DNA of 64,000 bases from Acinetobacter higginsii (GTDB lineage: Bacteria; Pseudomonadota; Gammaproteobacteria; Pseudomonadales; Moraxellaceae). This document shows positions 1 through 10,560 of the stretch, one piece after another. Numbering within the stretch: the first letter of the stretch is position 1; the number at the start of each line of letters is the position of its first letter. The position numbers were made by a program, and so were the translations under genes. Under the pieces are notes generated by a model. It made no database searches and was not told the DNA's origin. It was given only the letters and a program-made list of their open reading frames with translations. The stretch covers positions 124,001 through 188,000 of the forward strand of contig NZ_KB850073.1 in assembly GCF_000369525.1 (NCBI RefSeq), written 5' to 3'.

Positions 1-591
1 GGCATCGCAGGTATGACTGGTAATGCGGGTTTTGATGCGATTTTAAATAAAATCAATCATTCAACAGGCACAACTGAAATCACCACCCCTCAATCGGTTA
101 ACCTTGATTTCCAAACAGGGATTATGGAAAACACCGTTGCGTTTGCGAATTTACGCTGGGTGAACTGGAAAGATTTTGCCATTCGTCCATATAAATTTGG
201 TGCTGCTTCAACATTACCTCCAATCGTTGCTTCAACAGGTAAAAAAGACGGTTTTGATCTGGTTGCATATACCGAAGATCAATACTCAATTACCGCAGGC
301 GTTGGTCGTAAACTGAATGATCAATGGGCAGGAAATGTATCTGTGGGTTGGGATTCTGGTGCAGGTAACCCTGTAACTACACTGGGTCCAACTGAAGGTT
401 ATTGGAATGTCGGTATCGGTGTTCAATATAGTCCTACACCTGCAACCTTTATTGCGGGTGGCGTGAAATATTTCTGGCTCGGCGATGCCAAAGCTCAATC
501 AGGTTCACAATTCAACACACCTGGTTATGTGGCTGAATTTGAAAATAATGATGCCATCGCTTATGGTTTAAAGATTGGTTATAAATTCTAA
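1..591 (+). CDS. FadL/OmpP1-type outer-membrane transport protein, 3' part only
   Basis: The reading frame is open from the first base of the window, so this is the C-terminal 196 codons of a longer gene. The visible protein is rich in alternating aromatic/polar strands (for example LRWVNWKDFAIRPY and VGIGVQYSPTPATF) and ends in ...KIGYKF, the terminal aromatic signature of a BAM-assembled beta-barrel. The strand pattern and the phrase AGGVKYFWLGDAK resemble the FadL/OmpP1 long-chain fatty acid transporter family of Acinetobacter. The N-terminal plug and signal peptide lie outside the window, so the exact subfamily cannot be settled. A strong intrinsic terminator follows. Confidence 0.7.
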   Translation, partial: GIAGMTGNAGFDAILNKINHSTGTTEITTPQSVNLDFQTGIMENTVAFANLRWVNWKDFAIRPYKFGAASTLPPIVASTGKKDGFDLVAYTEDQYSITAGVGRKLNDQWAGNVSVGWDSGAGNPVTTLGPTEGYWNVGIGVQYSPTPATFIAGGVKYFWLGDAKAQSGSQFNTPGYVAEFENNDAIAYGLKIGYKF

Positions 592-603
592 CTATCGACC
601 CAA

Positions 604-638
604 GATAAAAGGCGCTATTTAGGCGCCTTTTATCTTTT
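604..638. terminator. Bidirectional intrinsic terminator
   Basis: A 12-bp perfect stem (GATAAAAGGCGC / GCGCCTTTTATC) encloses a 7-nt loop and is followed by a T-rich tract. It sits between the converging outer-membrane protein gene and thrH and can serve both. Confidence 0.85.
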
Positions 639-680
639 AATTTTCTCCAACATACTTAAAAGAAAGCTGGAGAAAATTCA

Positions 681-1298
681 TTATTCAGGAATATCACGTT
701 GCGATACCGAACGAATCGCCTGTTTTAATGCCTCATAACCATGCAATGGTGGGAACTGTGGAAATTCTGCAATCACATTGGCTGGTGCATCAAATAAGAA
801 ACCATGATCAGCTTCACCCAGCATCGTGGTATCGTTATAAGAATCACCTGCTGCAATGACACGGAAGTTCAAACCATGTAATGCTTTTACCGCCTGACGC
901 TTTTGATCAGGTTGACGTAATTTATACGCAGTAATCATGCCATTTTCATCAGTTTCAAGCTTATGACAGAAAATCGTTGGCCATCCCAATTGCTTCATGA
1001 GTGGATGCGCAAACTCATAAAAAGTATCAGATAAAATAATCAATTGGAAATGAGTACGTACCCATTCAACAAATTCTTTCGCGCCTTCAAATGGTCCCAT
1101 ATCAGCAATCACAGCTTGAATATCATTCAATCCCAAGCCATGTTGTTTTAAGATATTCAAACGTTGTGTCATCAGTACATCGTAATCTGGAATGTCACGT
1201 GTAGTTGCTTCGAGTTCTTTAATCCCTGTTTTTTTTGCAAAGTTAATCCAGATTTCTGGAACTAACACCCCTTCAAGATCTAGGCATACGATTTCCAT
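681..1298 (-). CDS. thrH: ThrH: phosphoserine phosphatase / homoserine phosphotransferase (HAD family)
   Basis: The 205-residue product begins MEIVCLDLEGVLVPE, the start expected for the ThrH family, with nucleophile Asp7 in a DxE version of HAD motif I. The later GDSYNDTTM segment is HAD motif IV, which binds magnesium. Known ThrH enzymes dephosphorylate phosphoserine and can transfer the phosphate to homoserine, linking serine and threonine synthesis. The ATG at 1298 is preferred over an upstream TTG at 1310 because it matches the family start and has a GGAAG ribosome-binding site about six bases upstream. It is a single gene converging on the upstream outer-membrane protein gene and divergent from cysH. 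Confidence 0.92.
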   Translation of the reverse strand: MEIVCLDLEGVLVPEIWINFAKKTGIKELEATTRDIPDYDVLMTQRLNILKQHGLGLNDIQAVIADMGPFEGAKEFVEWVRTHFQLIILSDTFYEFAHPLMKQLGWPTIFCHKLETDENGMITAYKLRQPDQKRQAVKALHGLNFRVIAAGDSYNDTTMLGEADHGFLFDAPANVIAEFPQFPPLHGYEALKQAIRSVSQRDIPE

Positions 1299-1471
1299 GA
1301 ATGCTTCCAATGTTGGTTAAAAATTGCTGTATCATAGCACTAAGATTATTCAATTTTTGCGCTGTTGTTGAATAAAATCATTTTATTCTGCAAGATTAAA
1401 ATCAATGACAAGCACACTGCTTTGCTTCGATTGATTTACAATTGTGCCCAAGCCTATCGCCAGGAACATCC

Positions 1472-2203
1472 ATGACTGTTATTCCGACTATTGACCTTGT
1501 AGATGCGCTCGCTGCTGAATATGCAGATAAATCGCCACGAGAAATTTTAGCACTTGCGTTAAGCCAGCAAGGTGAAATCGCAATTTCATTTTCAGGCGCA
1601 GAAGATGTTGTTTTAATTGATATTGCTTCTCGTCTTGGCAAACCCTTCCGTGTTTTTAGTTTGGATACGGGGCGTTTACATGCAGAGACTTACCAATTCA
1701 TTGAAACTGTTCGTAAGCACTATAAAATCGATATTGAAATTTGCTTCCCTGAGTCTGCTGCTGTTCAGCAATTCGTGACTGAAAAAGGCTTGTTTAGCTT
1801 TTTTGAAGATGGACATCAGGAATGTTGTGGAATCCGTAAAGTACAACCTCTGCGCAAGAAACTGGCAACATTGGATGGATGGATTACTGGCCAACGTAAG
1901 GATCAAAGTCCAACCCGTAGCGAAGTACCTGTGGTTCAAGCTGATGCTGGTTTTTCGGGTGAAGGCAAGCAATTGATCAAATATAACCCGCTTGCAAATT
2001 GGAGCAGTGCCGATGTCTGGAGTTATATCCGCATGATGGAAATTCCATATAACCCATTGCACGAACGCGGTTTTACTTCAATTGGTTGCGAACCATGTAC
2101 ACGTGCGGTGCTGCCAAATCAACATGAACGCGAAGGTCGTTGGTGGTGGGAAGAGGCCACGCATAAAGAATGTGGTTTGCACGCAGGCAACCTAAAAAAA
2201 TAA
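1472..2203 (+). CDS. cysH: CysH: assimilatory adenylyl-sulfate (APS) reductase, Fe-S type
   Basis: This cytoplasmic enzyme of 243 residues reduces activated sulfate to sulfite in cysteine synthesis. The PP-loop SFSGAEDVV lies near residue 40. Four cysteines, the C118-C119 pair and C206xxC209, form the [4Fe-4S] ligand pattern of APS reductases, and the catalytic C-terminal Cys234 sits in KECGLH. E. coli PAPS reductase lacks the cluster cysteines, so this enzyme probably uses APS like its Pseudomonas relative, even if annotated as PAPS reductase. The ATG at 1472 has AGGAA upstream; a TTG at 1442 in the same frame is a poorer choice. It is a single-gene unit with a downstream terminator. Confidence 0.93.
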   Translation: MTVIPTIDLVDALAAEYADKSPREILALALSQQGEIAISFSGAEDVVLIDIASRLGKPFRVFSLDTGRLHAETYQFIETVRKHYKIDIEICFPESAAVQQFVTEKGLFSFFEDGHQECCGIRKVQPLRKKLATLDGWITGQRKDQSPTRSEVPVVQADAGFSGEGKQLIKYNPLANWSSADVWSYIRMMEIPYNPLHERGFTSIGCEPCTRAVLPNQHEREGRWWWEEATHKECGLHAGNLKK

Positions 2204-2225
2204 TCAATTACAGATTTGGTATATT

Positions 2226-2257
2226 AAAACCACTGATTCGTCAGTGGTTTTATTTTT
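2226..2257 (+). terminator. Intrinsic terminator of cysH
   Basis: An 11-bp perfect stem (AAAACCACTGA / TCAGTGGTTTT) with a stable TTCG tetraloop is followed by TATTTTT. Confidence 0.9.
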
Positions 2258-2389
2258 CCTGACTCGCCTGTCTAAAGTCATATTTTAACCAGAACAAACA
2301 GTATATACTGCGCAGAACGGTTCCAATAATTCTAATAAGAGCTCTTCGAGAGTATCTTAGAAAAAATGCGATGAGAGGCTAGATCTGCT

Positions 2390-3772
2390 ATGCGCCCACT
2401 ACACCCCATTGATTTTATCTTTCTCTCGCTAGAGAAAAGGCAACAGCCTATGCATGTAGGCGGATTGTTTTTATTCGAGCTTCCAGAGAATGCATCACCC
2501 ACGTTTGTGCACGATCTCGTCAATGAAATTCGCCAATCAAAAAGTATTCCTGTCCCGCCATTTAACAATCAACTGAATGGTTTGTTCTGGGGCGAAGACA
2601 GCGAATTTGATCTGGATCACCACTTCCGCCATATTGCGCTGCCAAATCCTGGACGTATCCGTGAATTACTGGTTTATATTTCACAGCAGCATAGCTCCTT
2701 GATTGATCGCGCCAAGCCTCTTTGGACCTGCGACATTATTGAAGGCATTGAAGGCAACCGTTTTGCCATGTATTTCAAAATTCACCATGCCATGGTGGAC
2801 GGCGTCGCAGGTATGCGTCTGATTGAAAAATCACTTTCGCAAGATCCAAATGAAAAGCATGTAGTGCCACTCTGGTGTGTAGAAGGTAAACGAACCAAAC
2901 GCCTCAAAGCACCAAAGCCGCCGACTGTCAGCAAAATCAAAGGTGTGATGGAAGGGATTAAATCTCAGCTTGAAGTTGCCCCTAAAGTCATGCAAGAGCT
3001 GTCGCAAACCATTTTTAAAGAGATGGGCAAAAATCCAGATTATGTCTCAACCTTTCAAGCACCACCTTCTATTCTGAACCAACGCGTGAGTTCTTCACGT
3101 CGTTTTGCCGCACAATCCTTTGAACTCGGTCGTTTCCGTCGTATTGCCAAATCTTTGGGTGTAACGCTCAATGACGTGATTCTACCGGTATGTTCAGGTG
3201 CTTTACGTGAATACCTAATCAGCCATAACAGCTTGCCAAAGAAACCTTTAATTGCGATGGTTCCTGCATCACTGCGTACCGATGATTCTGATGTCAGCAA
3301 TCGTATCACCATGATTTTGGCCAATCTTGCGACCCATATTGAAGACCCAATTGAGCGTTTAGAAGTTATTCGCCGTAGCGTACAGAACTCGAAACAGCGT
3401 TTTAGCCGTATGACTGCCAATGAGATTTTGAATTATAGTGCAGTTGTGTATGGTCCAGCCGGTTTGAATATTGCATCAGGCATGTTACCTAAGCGTCAAG
3501 CCTTTAACCTTGTCATCTCAAACGTACCAGGTCCGCGTGAACCTTTATATTGGAATGGTGCAAAGTTAGATGCGCTCTACCCTGCATCGATTGTGATGGA
3601 TGGACAGGCTTTGAATATCACCATGACCAGTTATTTAGATAAACTGGAAGTGGGTTTGATTGCATGTCGTAATGCTTTGCCAAAAATGCAAAATTTACTA
3701 ACCCATTTAGAAGAAGAAATTCAACGCTTTGAGCAAGCGATTCAAGATTTACCACAGAAAGTGGCGAATTAA
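2390..3772 (+). CDS. wax-dgaT: Wax ester synthase / acyl-CoA:diacylglycerol acyltransferase (WS/DGAT)
   Basis: The 460-residue protein closely follows, as remembered, the Acinetobacter baylyi WS/DGAT that makes wax esters and triacylglycerol storage lipid from acyl-CoA and a fatty alcohol or diacylglycerol. The active-site motif HHAMVDG occupies residues 132-138, so the catalytic His133 and Asp137 are intact. The PLW motif (110-112) and the C-terminal NVPGPREPLYWNGA segment are also present. It has no signal peptide; members of the family associate with the membrane and lipid inclusions. It is monocistronic, with a terminator shared with the converging small gene downstream. A palindromic TATATACTGCGC element lies about 80 bases upstream. 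The family and bacterial genus assignment are both secure. Confidence 0.95.
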   Translation: MRPLHPIDFIFLSLEKRQQPMHVGGLFLFELPENASPTFVHDLVNEIRQSKSIPVPPFNNQLNGLFWGEDSEFDLDHHFRHIALPNPGRIRELLVYISQQHSSLIDRAKPLWTCDIIEGIEGNRFAMYFKIHHAMVDGVAGMRLIEKSLSQDPNEKHVVPLWCVEGKRTKRLKAPKPPTVSKIKGVMEGIKSQLEVAPKVMQELSQTIFKEMGKNPDYVSTFQAPPSILNQRVSSSRRFAAQSFELGRFRRIAKSLGVTLNDVILPVCSGALREYLISHNSLPKKPLIAMVPASLRTDDSDVSNRITMILANLATHIEDPIERLEVIRRSVQNSKQRFSRMTANEILNYSAVVYGPAGLNIASGMLPKRQAFNLVISNVPGPREPLYWNGAKLDALYPASIVMDGQALNITMTSYLDKLEVGLIACRNALPKMQNLLTHLEEEIQRFEQAIQDLPQKVAN

Positions 3773-3787
3773 GGATTGAGAAAAAAT

Positions 3788-3817
3788 TAAGGGGCTTTCA
3801 GTAGCCCCTTATTTTTT
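3788..3817. terminator. Bidirectional terminator after the WS/DGAT gene
   Basis: The stem TAAGGGGCT / AGCCCCTTA with a short loop is followed by TTTTTT. It overlaps the stop codon of the converging small gene at 3809. Confidence 0.8.
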
Positions 3818-3982
3818 GATTGTGCGACAACGTTGTAGCAGTTGATGGCAGGCTGAACGAATCATCGCCGTAGTAATCTGAACTTCTTTACCTTGGCTGT
3901 CTACCATATAGCATGTATTTACAGGGTTACTGTCTAAAACATGCTTGAAACCGTGGTTCACTAATCTTTCACTCACATTCAT
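3809..3982 (-). CDS. Small conserved protein, PA1571-like
   Basis: The 57-residue product starting MNVSERLVNHGF contains the segment MVDSQGKEVQITTAMIRSAC, which resembles the short PA1571 family of Pseudomonas and Acinetobacter (function unknown). The ATG at 3982 is chosen because AGG lies nine bases upstream. In-frame starts at 3997 and 4018 would add 5 or 12 residues, and the first of them would bury that site. The product has no signal peptide or membrane segment. Its 3' end overlaps the terminator shared with the WS/DGAT gene. The family call is from memory of the motif and is moderate only. Confidence 0.6.
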   Translation of the reverse strand: MNVSERLVNHGFKHVLDSNPVNTCYMVDSQGKEVQITTAMIRSACHQLLQRCRTIKK

Positions 3983-4117
3983 CGTTATATACCTCATATT
4001 ATTTGCTAAGGGACCCAAAAGTACCTATGGCTCATTTTATGGTTCTAGTATTTAAAATTCGTGATAGAAAGTAAAATTTCAGTTGTAACAAGGCTTAAGC
4101 GAAATCTTGTTACAACT

Positions 4118-5572
4118 TTAGGTCAAAATGATATCGTATTGCTCTTGCGTATATAGATTTTCCACTTGGAATTTGATCACACGTTTCACAAAATGTTCTA
4201 AATCCGCGACAGCTGGGGCTTCTGCTGTTAATAGCCGATCGATCACAGCTGGATGCGCAACGACAGTAAAGCCACCCTTGGAATCAAATGCACGCGCATA
4301 ACGCATGATCTCTCGAAATATTTCGTAACATACTGTCTCTGCTGTCTTCACATAGCCCCGCCCTTGACAGGTTGGACATGATTCACAAAGCAAATGCTCC
4401 AATGATTCACGGGTCCGTTTACGTGTCATTTCAACTAAGCCCAGCTCCGAAACTTGGGTAATTTTAGTTTTCGCATGATCGCGTTCCAGCATCCGTTCAA
4501 ACTGGCGCATCACTTCTTCACGATGCTCAGCTTCCTGCATGTCGATAAAATCAATAATCAGAATTCCCCCCAAATTACGCAGACGCAGTTGTCTTGCAAT
4601 CACTTGAGTTGCTTCCATATTGGTTTTAAATACCGTGTCTTCTAAGCTACGCCCACCCACATATGAGCCGGTATTGACATCAATCGTGGTCATCGCTTCG
4701 GTCTGATCTATCATCAGATAGCCGCCAGACTTGAGTGCGACACGGGTCTGCAACGCTTTTTGAATATCTTCTTCGACGTTATACAAATCGAAAAGTGGTT
4801 TTTCGCCAGGATAGTGAATTAAGCGATTTTGAATCGTCGGAACAAACTCATCGACAAACTCACTGAGCTTGCCATGAATCTCGCGTGAATCGACATAGAT
4901 CTTCGCCGTTTCATCACTGGCTAAATCTCTGATGATACGTTGCGGTAAAGGCAATTCTTCAAAGATCAGTTCAGCCGTTGCCGCTTCTTTTTGTTTACGC
5001 TGAATAAATTCCCAAAGTTTGCTGAGATAACACATATCTTGTGCAATCGCAGCTTCATCGACACCTTCTGCCGCAGTTCGCACAATCACACTACCCGGCA
5101 AATTATGTTCTGCCTGAATATGTTCAATGATACTACGTAGGCGGTCTCGCTCTTCTTCAGACTCAATCCGCTGCGATACACCAATGTGATTGCCATACGG
5201 CATGAGTACGAGATAGCGCGATGGAATCGAAAGATCGGTACTTAGACGAGCACCTTTGGTCCCCAACATATCTTTCATGACTTGGACTGTGAGCATCTGC
5301 CCCGGATGTAACAGCTCAAAAACGTTTGGGGTAGGCTGCGAACGCGACCACACCATATCGTTAATATGCAAAAAAGCGGTTCGAGACAAACCAATATCAA
5401 CAAAGGCTGCTTGCATACCTGGTAGCACACGAACCACTTTACCTTTGTAGATATTACCTACTAACCCACGTTTTACAGTTCGCTCAACGAATAATTCATT
5501 GACCGTACCATTTTCAATCAATGCCACACGACATTCCATCGGCGTGACGTTAATCAGCAACTCTTCTGCCAT
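4118..5572 (-). CDS. rng: Ribonuclease G
   Basis: The 484-residue endoribonuclease of the RNase E/G family processes 16S rRNA 5' ends and degrades mRNA. An N-terminal S1 RNA-binding domain (about residues 35-115) includes GNIYKGKVVRVLPGMQAAFVDIG. The catalytic metal-binding aspartates lie in TTIDVNTG (D298) and LIIDFIDM (D341), and the zinc-link cysteines in CPTCQGRG (C399, C402). Length matches RNase G; the long C-terminal scaffold of RNase E is absent. It lies 63 bp downstream of maf on the same strand, forming the conserved mreBCD-maf-rng order. Confidence 0.95.
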   Translation of the reverse strand: MAEELLINVTPMECRVALIENGTVNELFVERTVKRGLVGNIYKGKVVRVLPGMQAAFVDIGLSRTAFLHINDMVWSRSQPTPNVFELLHPGQMLTVQVMKDMLGTKGARLSTDLSIPSRYLVLMPYGNHIGVSQRIESEEERDRLRSIIEHIQAEHNLPGSVIVRTAAEGVDEAAIAQDMCYLSKLWEFIQRKQKEAATAELIFEELPLPQRIIRDLASDETAKIYVDSREIHGKLSEFVDEFVPTIQNRLIHYPGEKPLFDLYNVEEDIQKALQTRVALKSGGYLMIDQTEAMTTIDVNTGSYVGGRSLEDTVFKTNMEATQVIARQLRLRNLGGILIIDFIDMQEAEHREEVMRQFERMLERDHAKTKITQVSELGLVEMTRKRTRESLEHLLCESCPTCQGRGYVKTAETVCYEIFREIMRYARAFDSKGGFTVVAHPAVIDRLLTAEAPAVADLEHFVKRVIKFQVENLYTQEQYDIILT

Positions 5573-5635
5573 AACAAACTCAAAATTTTATAAAAATTCT
5601 TATACCCGAAAGTGTCGTTCCCTGTATTGAAATAC

Positions 5636-6196
5636 TTAGGCTTTAACGCTTTCTAATAACTGTGCGATCTCATGCAAAGGCAAACCCACGACATTGCTAT
5701 AACTGCCTCGAATTTGTGGAATATATTGTGCTGCAATTCCCTGTATCGCATAAGCACCTGCTTTACCAATCGGTTCGCCCGTTGCCCAATATTTTTCCAT
5801 TTCCGCATGACTGAGTTGCTGTAACTCAACTTGCGTTCTCACCACACGACTCAAAATCTGAGCAGAACTTGCAACACAAATTCCGGAATAGACATCATGC
5901 CATTGCCCAGAAAGCATCGACCAGATGGAAAAAGCGTGTTGCTTTGACTCTGGCTTACCAATGATCTGCCCAGCAAAACTTAAACTGGTATCTGCCGCAA
6001 TCACAATTGCGTCAGTATATTTATTTAAAACGACTTGTGCCTTCTCGCGCGCCAAGCGTTCAACATAATGCTCAACAGTCTCACCCTCATGCACCGCCTC
6101 ATCGACATCTGGACGATAGATTTCAAAGTCCAAACCCAACTGCTGTAGTAGCTCCTGCCGACGAGGCGAGCTTGATGCGAGAATTATATGCGCCAT
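5636..6196 (-). CDS. maf: Maf-like nucleoside triphosphate pyrophosphatase (YhdE type)
   Basis: The 186-residue protein begins MAHIILASSSPRRQELL, the Maf signature (S-S-P-R-R) that binds the nucleotide phosphates. The AADTSLSFAGQIIGKP segment has the conserved Asp, and GEPIGKAGAYAIQG is the YhdE-type motif for dTTP/UTP and methylated pyrimidines. It hydrolyses non-canonical nucleotides to prevent their incorporation. The start overlaps the mreD end by 13 bp, so translation is probably coupled. Confidence 0.93.
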   Translation of the reverse strand: MAHIILASSSPRRQELLQQLGLDFEIYRPDVDEAVHEGETVEHYVERLAREKAQVVLNKYTDAIVIAADTSLSFAGQIIGKPESKQHAFSIWSMLSGQWHDVYSGICVASSAQILSRVVRTQVELQQLSHAEMEKYWATGEPIGKAGAYAIQGIAAQYIPQIRGSYSNVVGLPLHEIAQLLESVKA

Positions 6197-6675
6197 TTAT
6201 GTAAGCAATAATAAACCAATGGCCATGCCAGTACACTTGTCACAACAGGTTGCCAATGGCGCGCAATCGAAAAATGTGTACCTGCAATGGTCTGGCTAAT
6301 CCACAAAAAAGTAATATGTGCAACAATCGCAATCACCGCAATCACCCACGAATTCCCAAAAGTGAGAATACGGCGCTCACGGATTAAATAGCGAATACCG
6401 AAACTGATTACAACAAAACTGAGTGCATTTAAGCCAAACGGTGCATCGAGCAGCAGGTCGGCAAACAGGCCCATGCCAAAAGCAAACCAGACACCACACC
6501 AAACAGGCTGATAGAGAATCCAGAACAGCATAATCATTAGCATGATGGATGGTCGCCAACCCGAGGCCTCATAGGCCATTGGATAAACCATCAATACAGA
6601 ACCAATCACGATGGATAGAATAATCATCCATAGCGGATCTTTGCGTTTCTCATAATTGAGCTTAGCGATCGGCAT
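6184..6675 (-). CDS. mreD: Rod shape-determining protein MreD
   Basis: A 163-residue inner-membrane protein with about five hydrophobic segments after a short basic N-terminus, of normal MreD length. It lies in the invariant order mreB-mreC-mreD. The start overlaps mreC by 14 bp and the end overlaps maf by 13 bp, indicating a tightly coupled operon. MreD works with MreC and RodA/PBP2 in the elongasome that directs lateral wall growth. Confidence 0.93.
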   Translation of the reverse strand: MPIAKLNYEKRKDPLWMIILSIVIGSVLMVYPMAYEASGWRPSIMLMIMLFWILYQPVWCGVWFAFGMGLFADLLLDAPFGLNALSFVVISFGIRYLIRERRILTFGNSWVIAVIAIVAHITFLWISQTIAGTHFSIARHWQPVVTSVLAWPLVYYCLHKWRI

Positions 6676-7519
6676 AAGGTTGCTCCTGCGCTAAGGATTC
6701 AGAGAACAGCACCACAACATGATGACCACTGGCAAGTTGAGCTGCTGGAGTAACATCAATTTCAGCAAACTCACCTGAAGTATGACGACTGACTTTAGAC
6801 ACAGTTCCCACTAAATAACCTGCTGGGAAATGTTCGCCTAAACCTGAACTAAAGACTTTGTCCCCAACCTGAATATTGGCACTGGTAGGCACATATTCCA
6901 TTTTGAGTTGACCCAAATCGCCAGTACCCGAAATAATCGCACGCATTCCGGTACGCTCTAAACGCACAGACAATGAATGCTCTTTATCAGACAGCAACAT
7001 GATACGGGCACTATGTGGATAGACATTAATGATCTGCCCCATAATCCCTTTATCGTCTAGAACAGTTTGTCCCGCACTTAAATGATCCACTGAACCACGG
7101 TTAATGATAATAATATGGCGCAATGGGTCTGCATCCGTTCCAATCACTTCCGCAATTTGCATACGTCCATCAATAATCAATGGCGTATCCAAAAGCCCTC
7201 TTAAACGGTTATTTTCCGCAGAGAGTTCTGAAAGTTTTTGGAGGCGGACTTGTGCTTGTAGCAGTTCAGCTTGCATTGCGGTGTTTTCACGACGCAATTG
7301 CGCTTCAGATTTGGTTTGTTGGTTAAGCCATTCTCGCGACAGTACAGGATAGCTTGCCAGCGCATAAATTGGATTATACGCGGCGTACAAGACATCCCTT
7401 GCAGGTTGAATTACATAAGGCATGCGCCAATCAAAGAAAAGCACCACCAAACATGTAATCACCGCAATAACAAATGAGCGAAAAGATGGCGGTTGTCTTG
7501 AAAAAAGATTCGGTTGCAC
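6662..7519 (-). CDS. mreC: Rod shape-determining protein MreC
   Basis: A 285-residue bitopic protein. One membrane helix (about residues 14-32, FVIAVITCLVVLFFDW) is followed by a coiled coil (about 65-110, with ENTAMQAELLQAQVRLQKL), then the beta-barrel periplasmic domain with GDKVFSSGLGEHFPAGYLVGTV. It bridges the MreB filament to periplasmic wall synthases. It starts 17 bp after mreB. Confidence 0.95.
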   Translation of the reverse strand: MQPNLFSRQPPSFRSFVIAVITCLVVLFFDWRMPYVIQPARDVLYAAYNPIYALASYPVLSREWLNQQTKSEAQLRRENTAMQAELLQAQVRLQKLSELSAENNRLRGLLDTPLIIDGRMQIAEVIGTDADPLRHIIIINRGSVDHLSAGQTVLDDKGIMGQIINVYPHSARIMLLSDKEHSLSVRLERTGMRAIISGTGDLGQLKMEYVPTSANIQVGDKVFSSGLGEHFPAGYLVGTVSKVSRHTSGEFAEIDVTPAAQLASGHHVVVLFSESLAQEQPYADR

Positions 7520-7536
7520 CGCCTAGTCCTTATGAT

Positions 7537-8622
<1,086 letters not shown>

Positions 8623-8640
8623 TTAACTAAATGTGATGAT

Positions 8641-8667
8641 TTGAACAAGTCAATCGCTTATTATAAC
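8641..8667 (+). promoter_or_regulatory. Possible sigma-70 promoter of gatCAB
   Basis: TTGAAC (8641-8646) and TATAAC (8662-8667) are separated by 15 bp, about 45 bp upstream of gatC. The spacing is short, so this is a candidate only. Confidence 0.4.
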
Positions 8668-8710
8668 GCACGATATTTTGAAATTTTTTAATACTGAATT
8701 AGGTAAAGTT

Positions 8711-9028
8711 ATGTCTACATCATCAGATGCTCAGCAGACAACTGACTTAAATGCGCAAACGGTCTCGCAAATTGCACACCTTGCACGTTTATCTCTCAAT
8801 GACACGCAATCTGCTGAATATGCTCAAAGTTTGAATAAAATCCTTGGCATGATGGAAAGCTTGAAAGGCATTAATACCGATGATGTTGAGCCTTTAAAGA
8901 GCCCATTTGACAACCCGCAACCCTTACGCGCTGACGTTGTGACTGAAAGCAACCATCGTGATGAATATCAAGCGGTCGCGCCTGCTACAGAAGCAGGTTT
9001 GTACCTCGTACCTCGCGTAATTGAATAA
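8711..9028 (+). CDS. gatC: Aspartyl/glutamyl-tRNA amidotransferase subunit C
   Basis: A 105-residue helical subunit with the GatC signature IAHLARLSL near its start and the conserved acidic/proline tail ([21 protein letters not shown]). GatC wraps around GatA and stabilises the GatA-GatB complex. The ATG at 8711 is preceded by AGGTAAAG, and an in-frame TTG at 8678 is less likely. It leads gatA and gatB on the same strand, 53 bp ahead of gatA. Confidence 0.93.
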   Translation: MSTSSDAQQTTDLNAQTVSQIAHLARLSLNDTQSAEYAQSLNKILGMMESLKGINTDDVEPLKSPFDNPQPLRADVVTESNHRDEYQAVAPATEAGLYLVPRVIE

Positions 9029-9081
9029 GATTTATTCGATTAGTCAATATTTTATATTTAGAATGTAAAGAAATTTTTCAT

Positions 9082-10560
9082 ATGACAGATTTACATCGCT
9101 TATCAATCCGTGAACTCTCTGAAGGCTTAAAACAAGCCCAATTTTCATCACGCGAATTGACTGAACATTATTTAAAGCGTATTGCCCAAATTGACCCGAA
9201 AGTAAAAAGTTATGTGACGGTTACCGCAGAACAGGCACTTGCTGAAGCGAATGCAGCCGATGCTGCACTGAAAGCGGGCAATGCACACGCGCTGGCAGGT
9301 ATTCCTCTTGCACACAAAGATATTTTTTGTACCCAAGGCATTAAAACCACTGCCGGTTCAAAAATGCTGGATAACTTCATTTCACCTTATGATGCAACGG
9401 TTGTTGCAAAAGCCAAAGCTGCGGGTCTCGTGACTTTAGGTAAAGTGAACATGGATGAATTCGCCATGGGTTCAACCTCTGAAAACTCTTATGTCGGTGC
9501 AACCTCTAACCCTTGGGCACTGGATCATGTTCCGGGTGGTTCATCAGGTGGTTCTGCAGCAGCTGTCGCGGCTGATCTTGCGCCAATCGCAACAGGTACC
9601 GATACAGGTGGCTCAATTCGTCAACCTGCTTCATTCTGCGGCTTAACAGGCTTAAAACCAACCTATGGTCGTGTATCTCGCTTCGGTATGATTGCGTATG
9701 CATCATCTCTCGACCAAGGCGGTCCAATGGCACGTTCTGCGGAAGACTGTGCTTATTTGATGAATGTGATTGCCGGTCATGATGCCAAAGACTCAACTTC
9801 GATCAACAAAGAAGTGGATGATTATGTTGCTAACCTAAACGGTACGGCAGTGAAAGGTCTACGCATTGGTATTCCAAAGCAATACTTCAATGTGGCAGGT
9901 TTAGACGCGGATGTAAAAGCACGCGTTGAAGAATCATTGAAAAAGCTTGAAGAGATGGGTGCGATCTTGGTTGAGATTGATCTCAACATGACTGAAGCGT
10001 ATGTACCGACTTACTACTTGATCGCGCCTGCGGAAGCTTCTTCGAACCTGTCACGTTTTGACGGTGTACGTTATGGCTACCGTTGTGAAAATCCTGTGGA
10101 CTTAATGGACTTGTACAAACGCTCACGTTCAGAAGGTTTTGGTGCTGAAGTACAACGTCGTATCTTGATCGGAACTTATGCCCTTTCTGCGGGTTACTAT
10201 GATGCCTACTATGTCAAAGCACAAAAAGTTCGTCGTTTGATCCAGCAAGATTTCTTGAAAGCATTTGGAAATGTTGACGTGATTGCTGCGCCATCTGCAC
10301 CAACCACAGCCTATAAGATCGGTGCGAATCTCAGCCCGACTGAAATGTATTTAGGCGATATCTATACCCTTGCTGTGAACTTGGCAGGTCTACCAGCCAT
10401 CAACGCACCTGTAGGTTTCGATAAAGACAGCTTGCCTGTGGGCTTACAGTTGATTGGTAACTACTGGTCAGAATCACAATTGCTTTCGATTGTGCATCAA
10501 TATCAACAAAATACAGACTGGCATACCAAACGTGCGGCAATTGCTGAGGAGAATGCATAA
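9082..10560 (+). CDS. gatA: Aspartyl/glutamyl-tRNA amidotransferase subunit A
   Basis: The 492-residue amidase subunit releases ammonia from glutamine to transamidate mischarged Glu-tRNA(Gln) and Asp-tRNA(Asn). The amidase-signature Ser-cisSer-Lys triad is visible: the Lys in AHKDIFC, and the serines in [13 protein letters not shown] and [16 protein letters not shown]. Its stop codon overlaps the gatB start by one base (TAATG), implying translational coupling and 1:1 synthesis. Confidence 0.97.
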   Translation: MTDLHRLSIRELSEGLKQAQFSSRELTEHYLKRIAQIDPKVKSYVTVTAEQALAEANAADAALKAGNAHALAGIPLAHKDIFCTQGIKTTAGSKMLDNFISPYDATVVAKAKAAGLVTLGKVNMDEFAMGSTSENSYVGATSNPWALDHVPGGSSGGSAAAVAADLAPIATGTDTGGSIRQPASFCGLTGLKPTYGRVSRFGMIAYASSLDQGGPMARSAEDCAYLMNVIAGHDAKDSTSINKEVDDYVANLNGTAVKGLRIGIPKQYFNVAGLDADVKARVEESLKKLEEMGAILVEIDLNMTEAYVPTYYLIAPAEASSNLSRFDGVRYGYRCENPVDLMDLYKRSRSEGFGAEVQRRILIGTYALSAGYYDAYYVKAQKVRRLIQQDFLKAFGNVDVIAAPSAPTTAYKIGANLSPTEMYLGDIYTLAVNLAGLPAINAPVGFDKDSLPVGLQLIGNYWSESQLLSIVHQYQQNTDWHTKRAAIAEENA

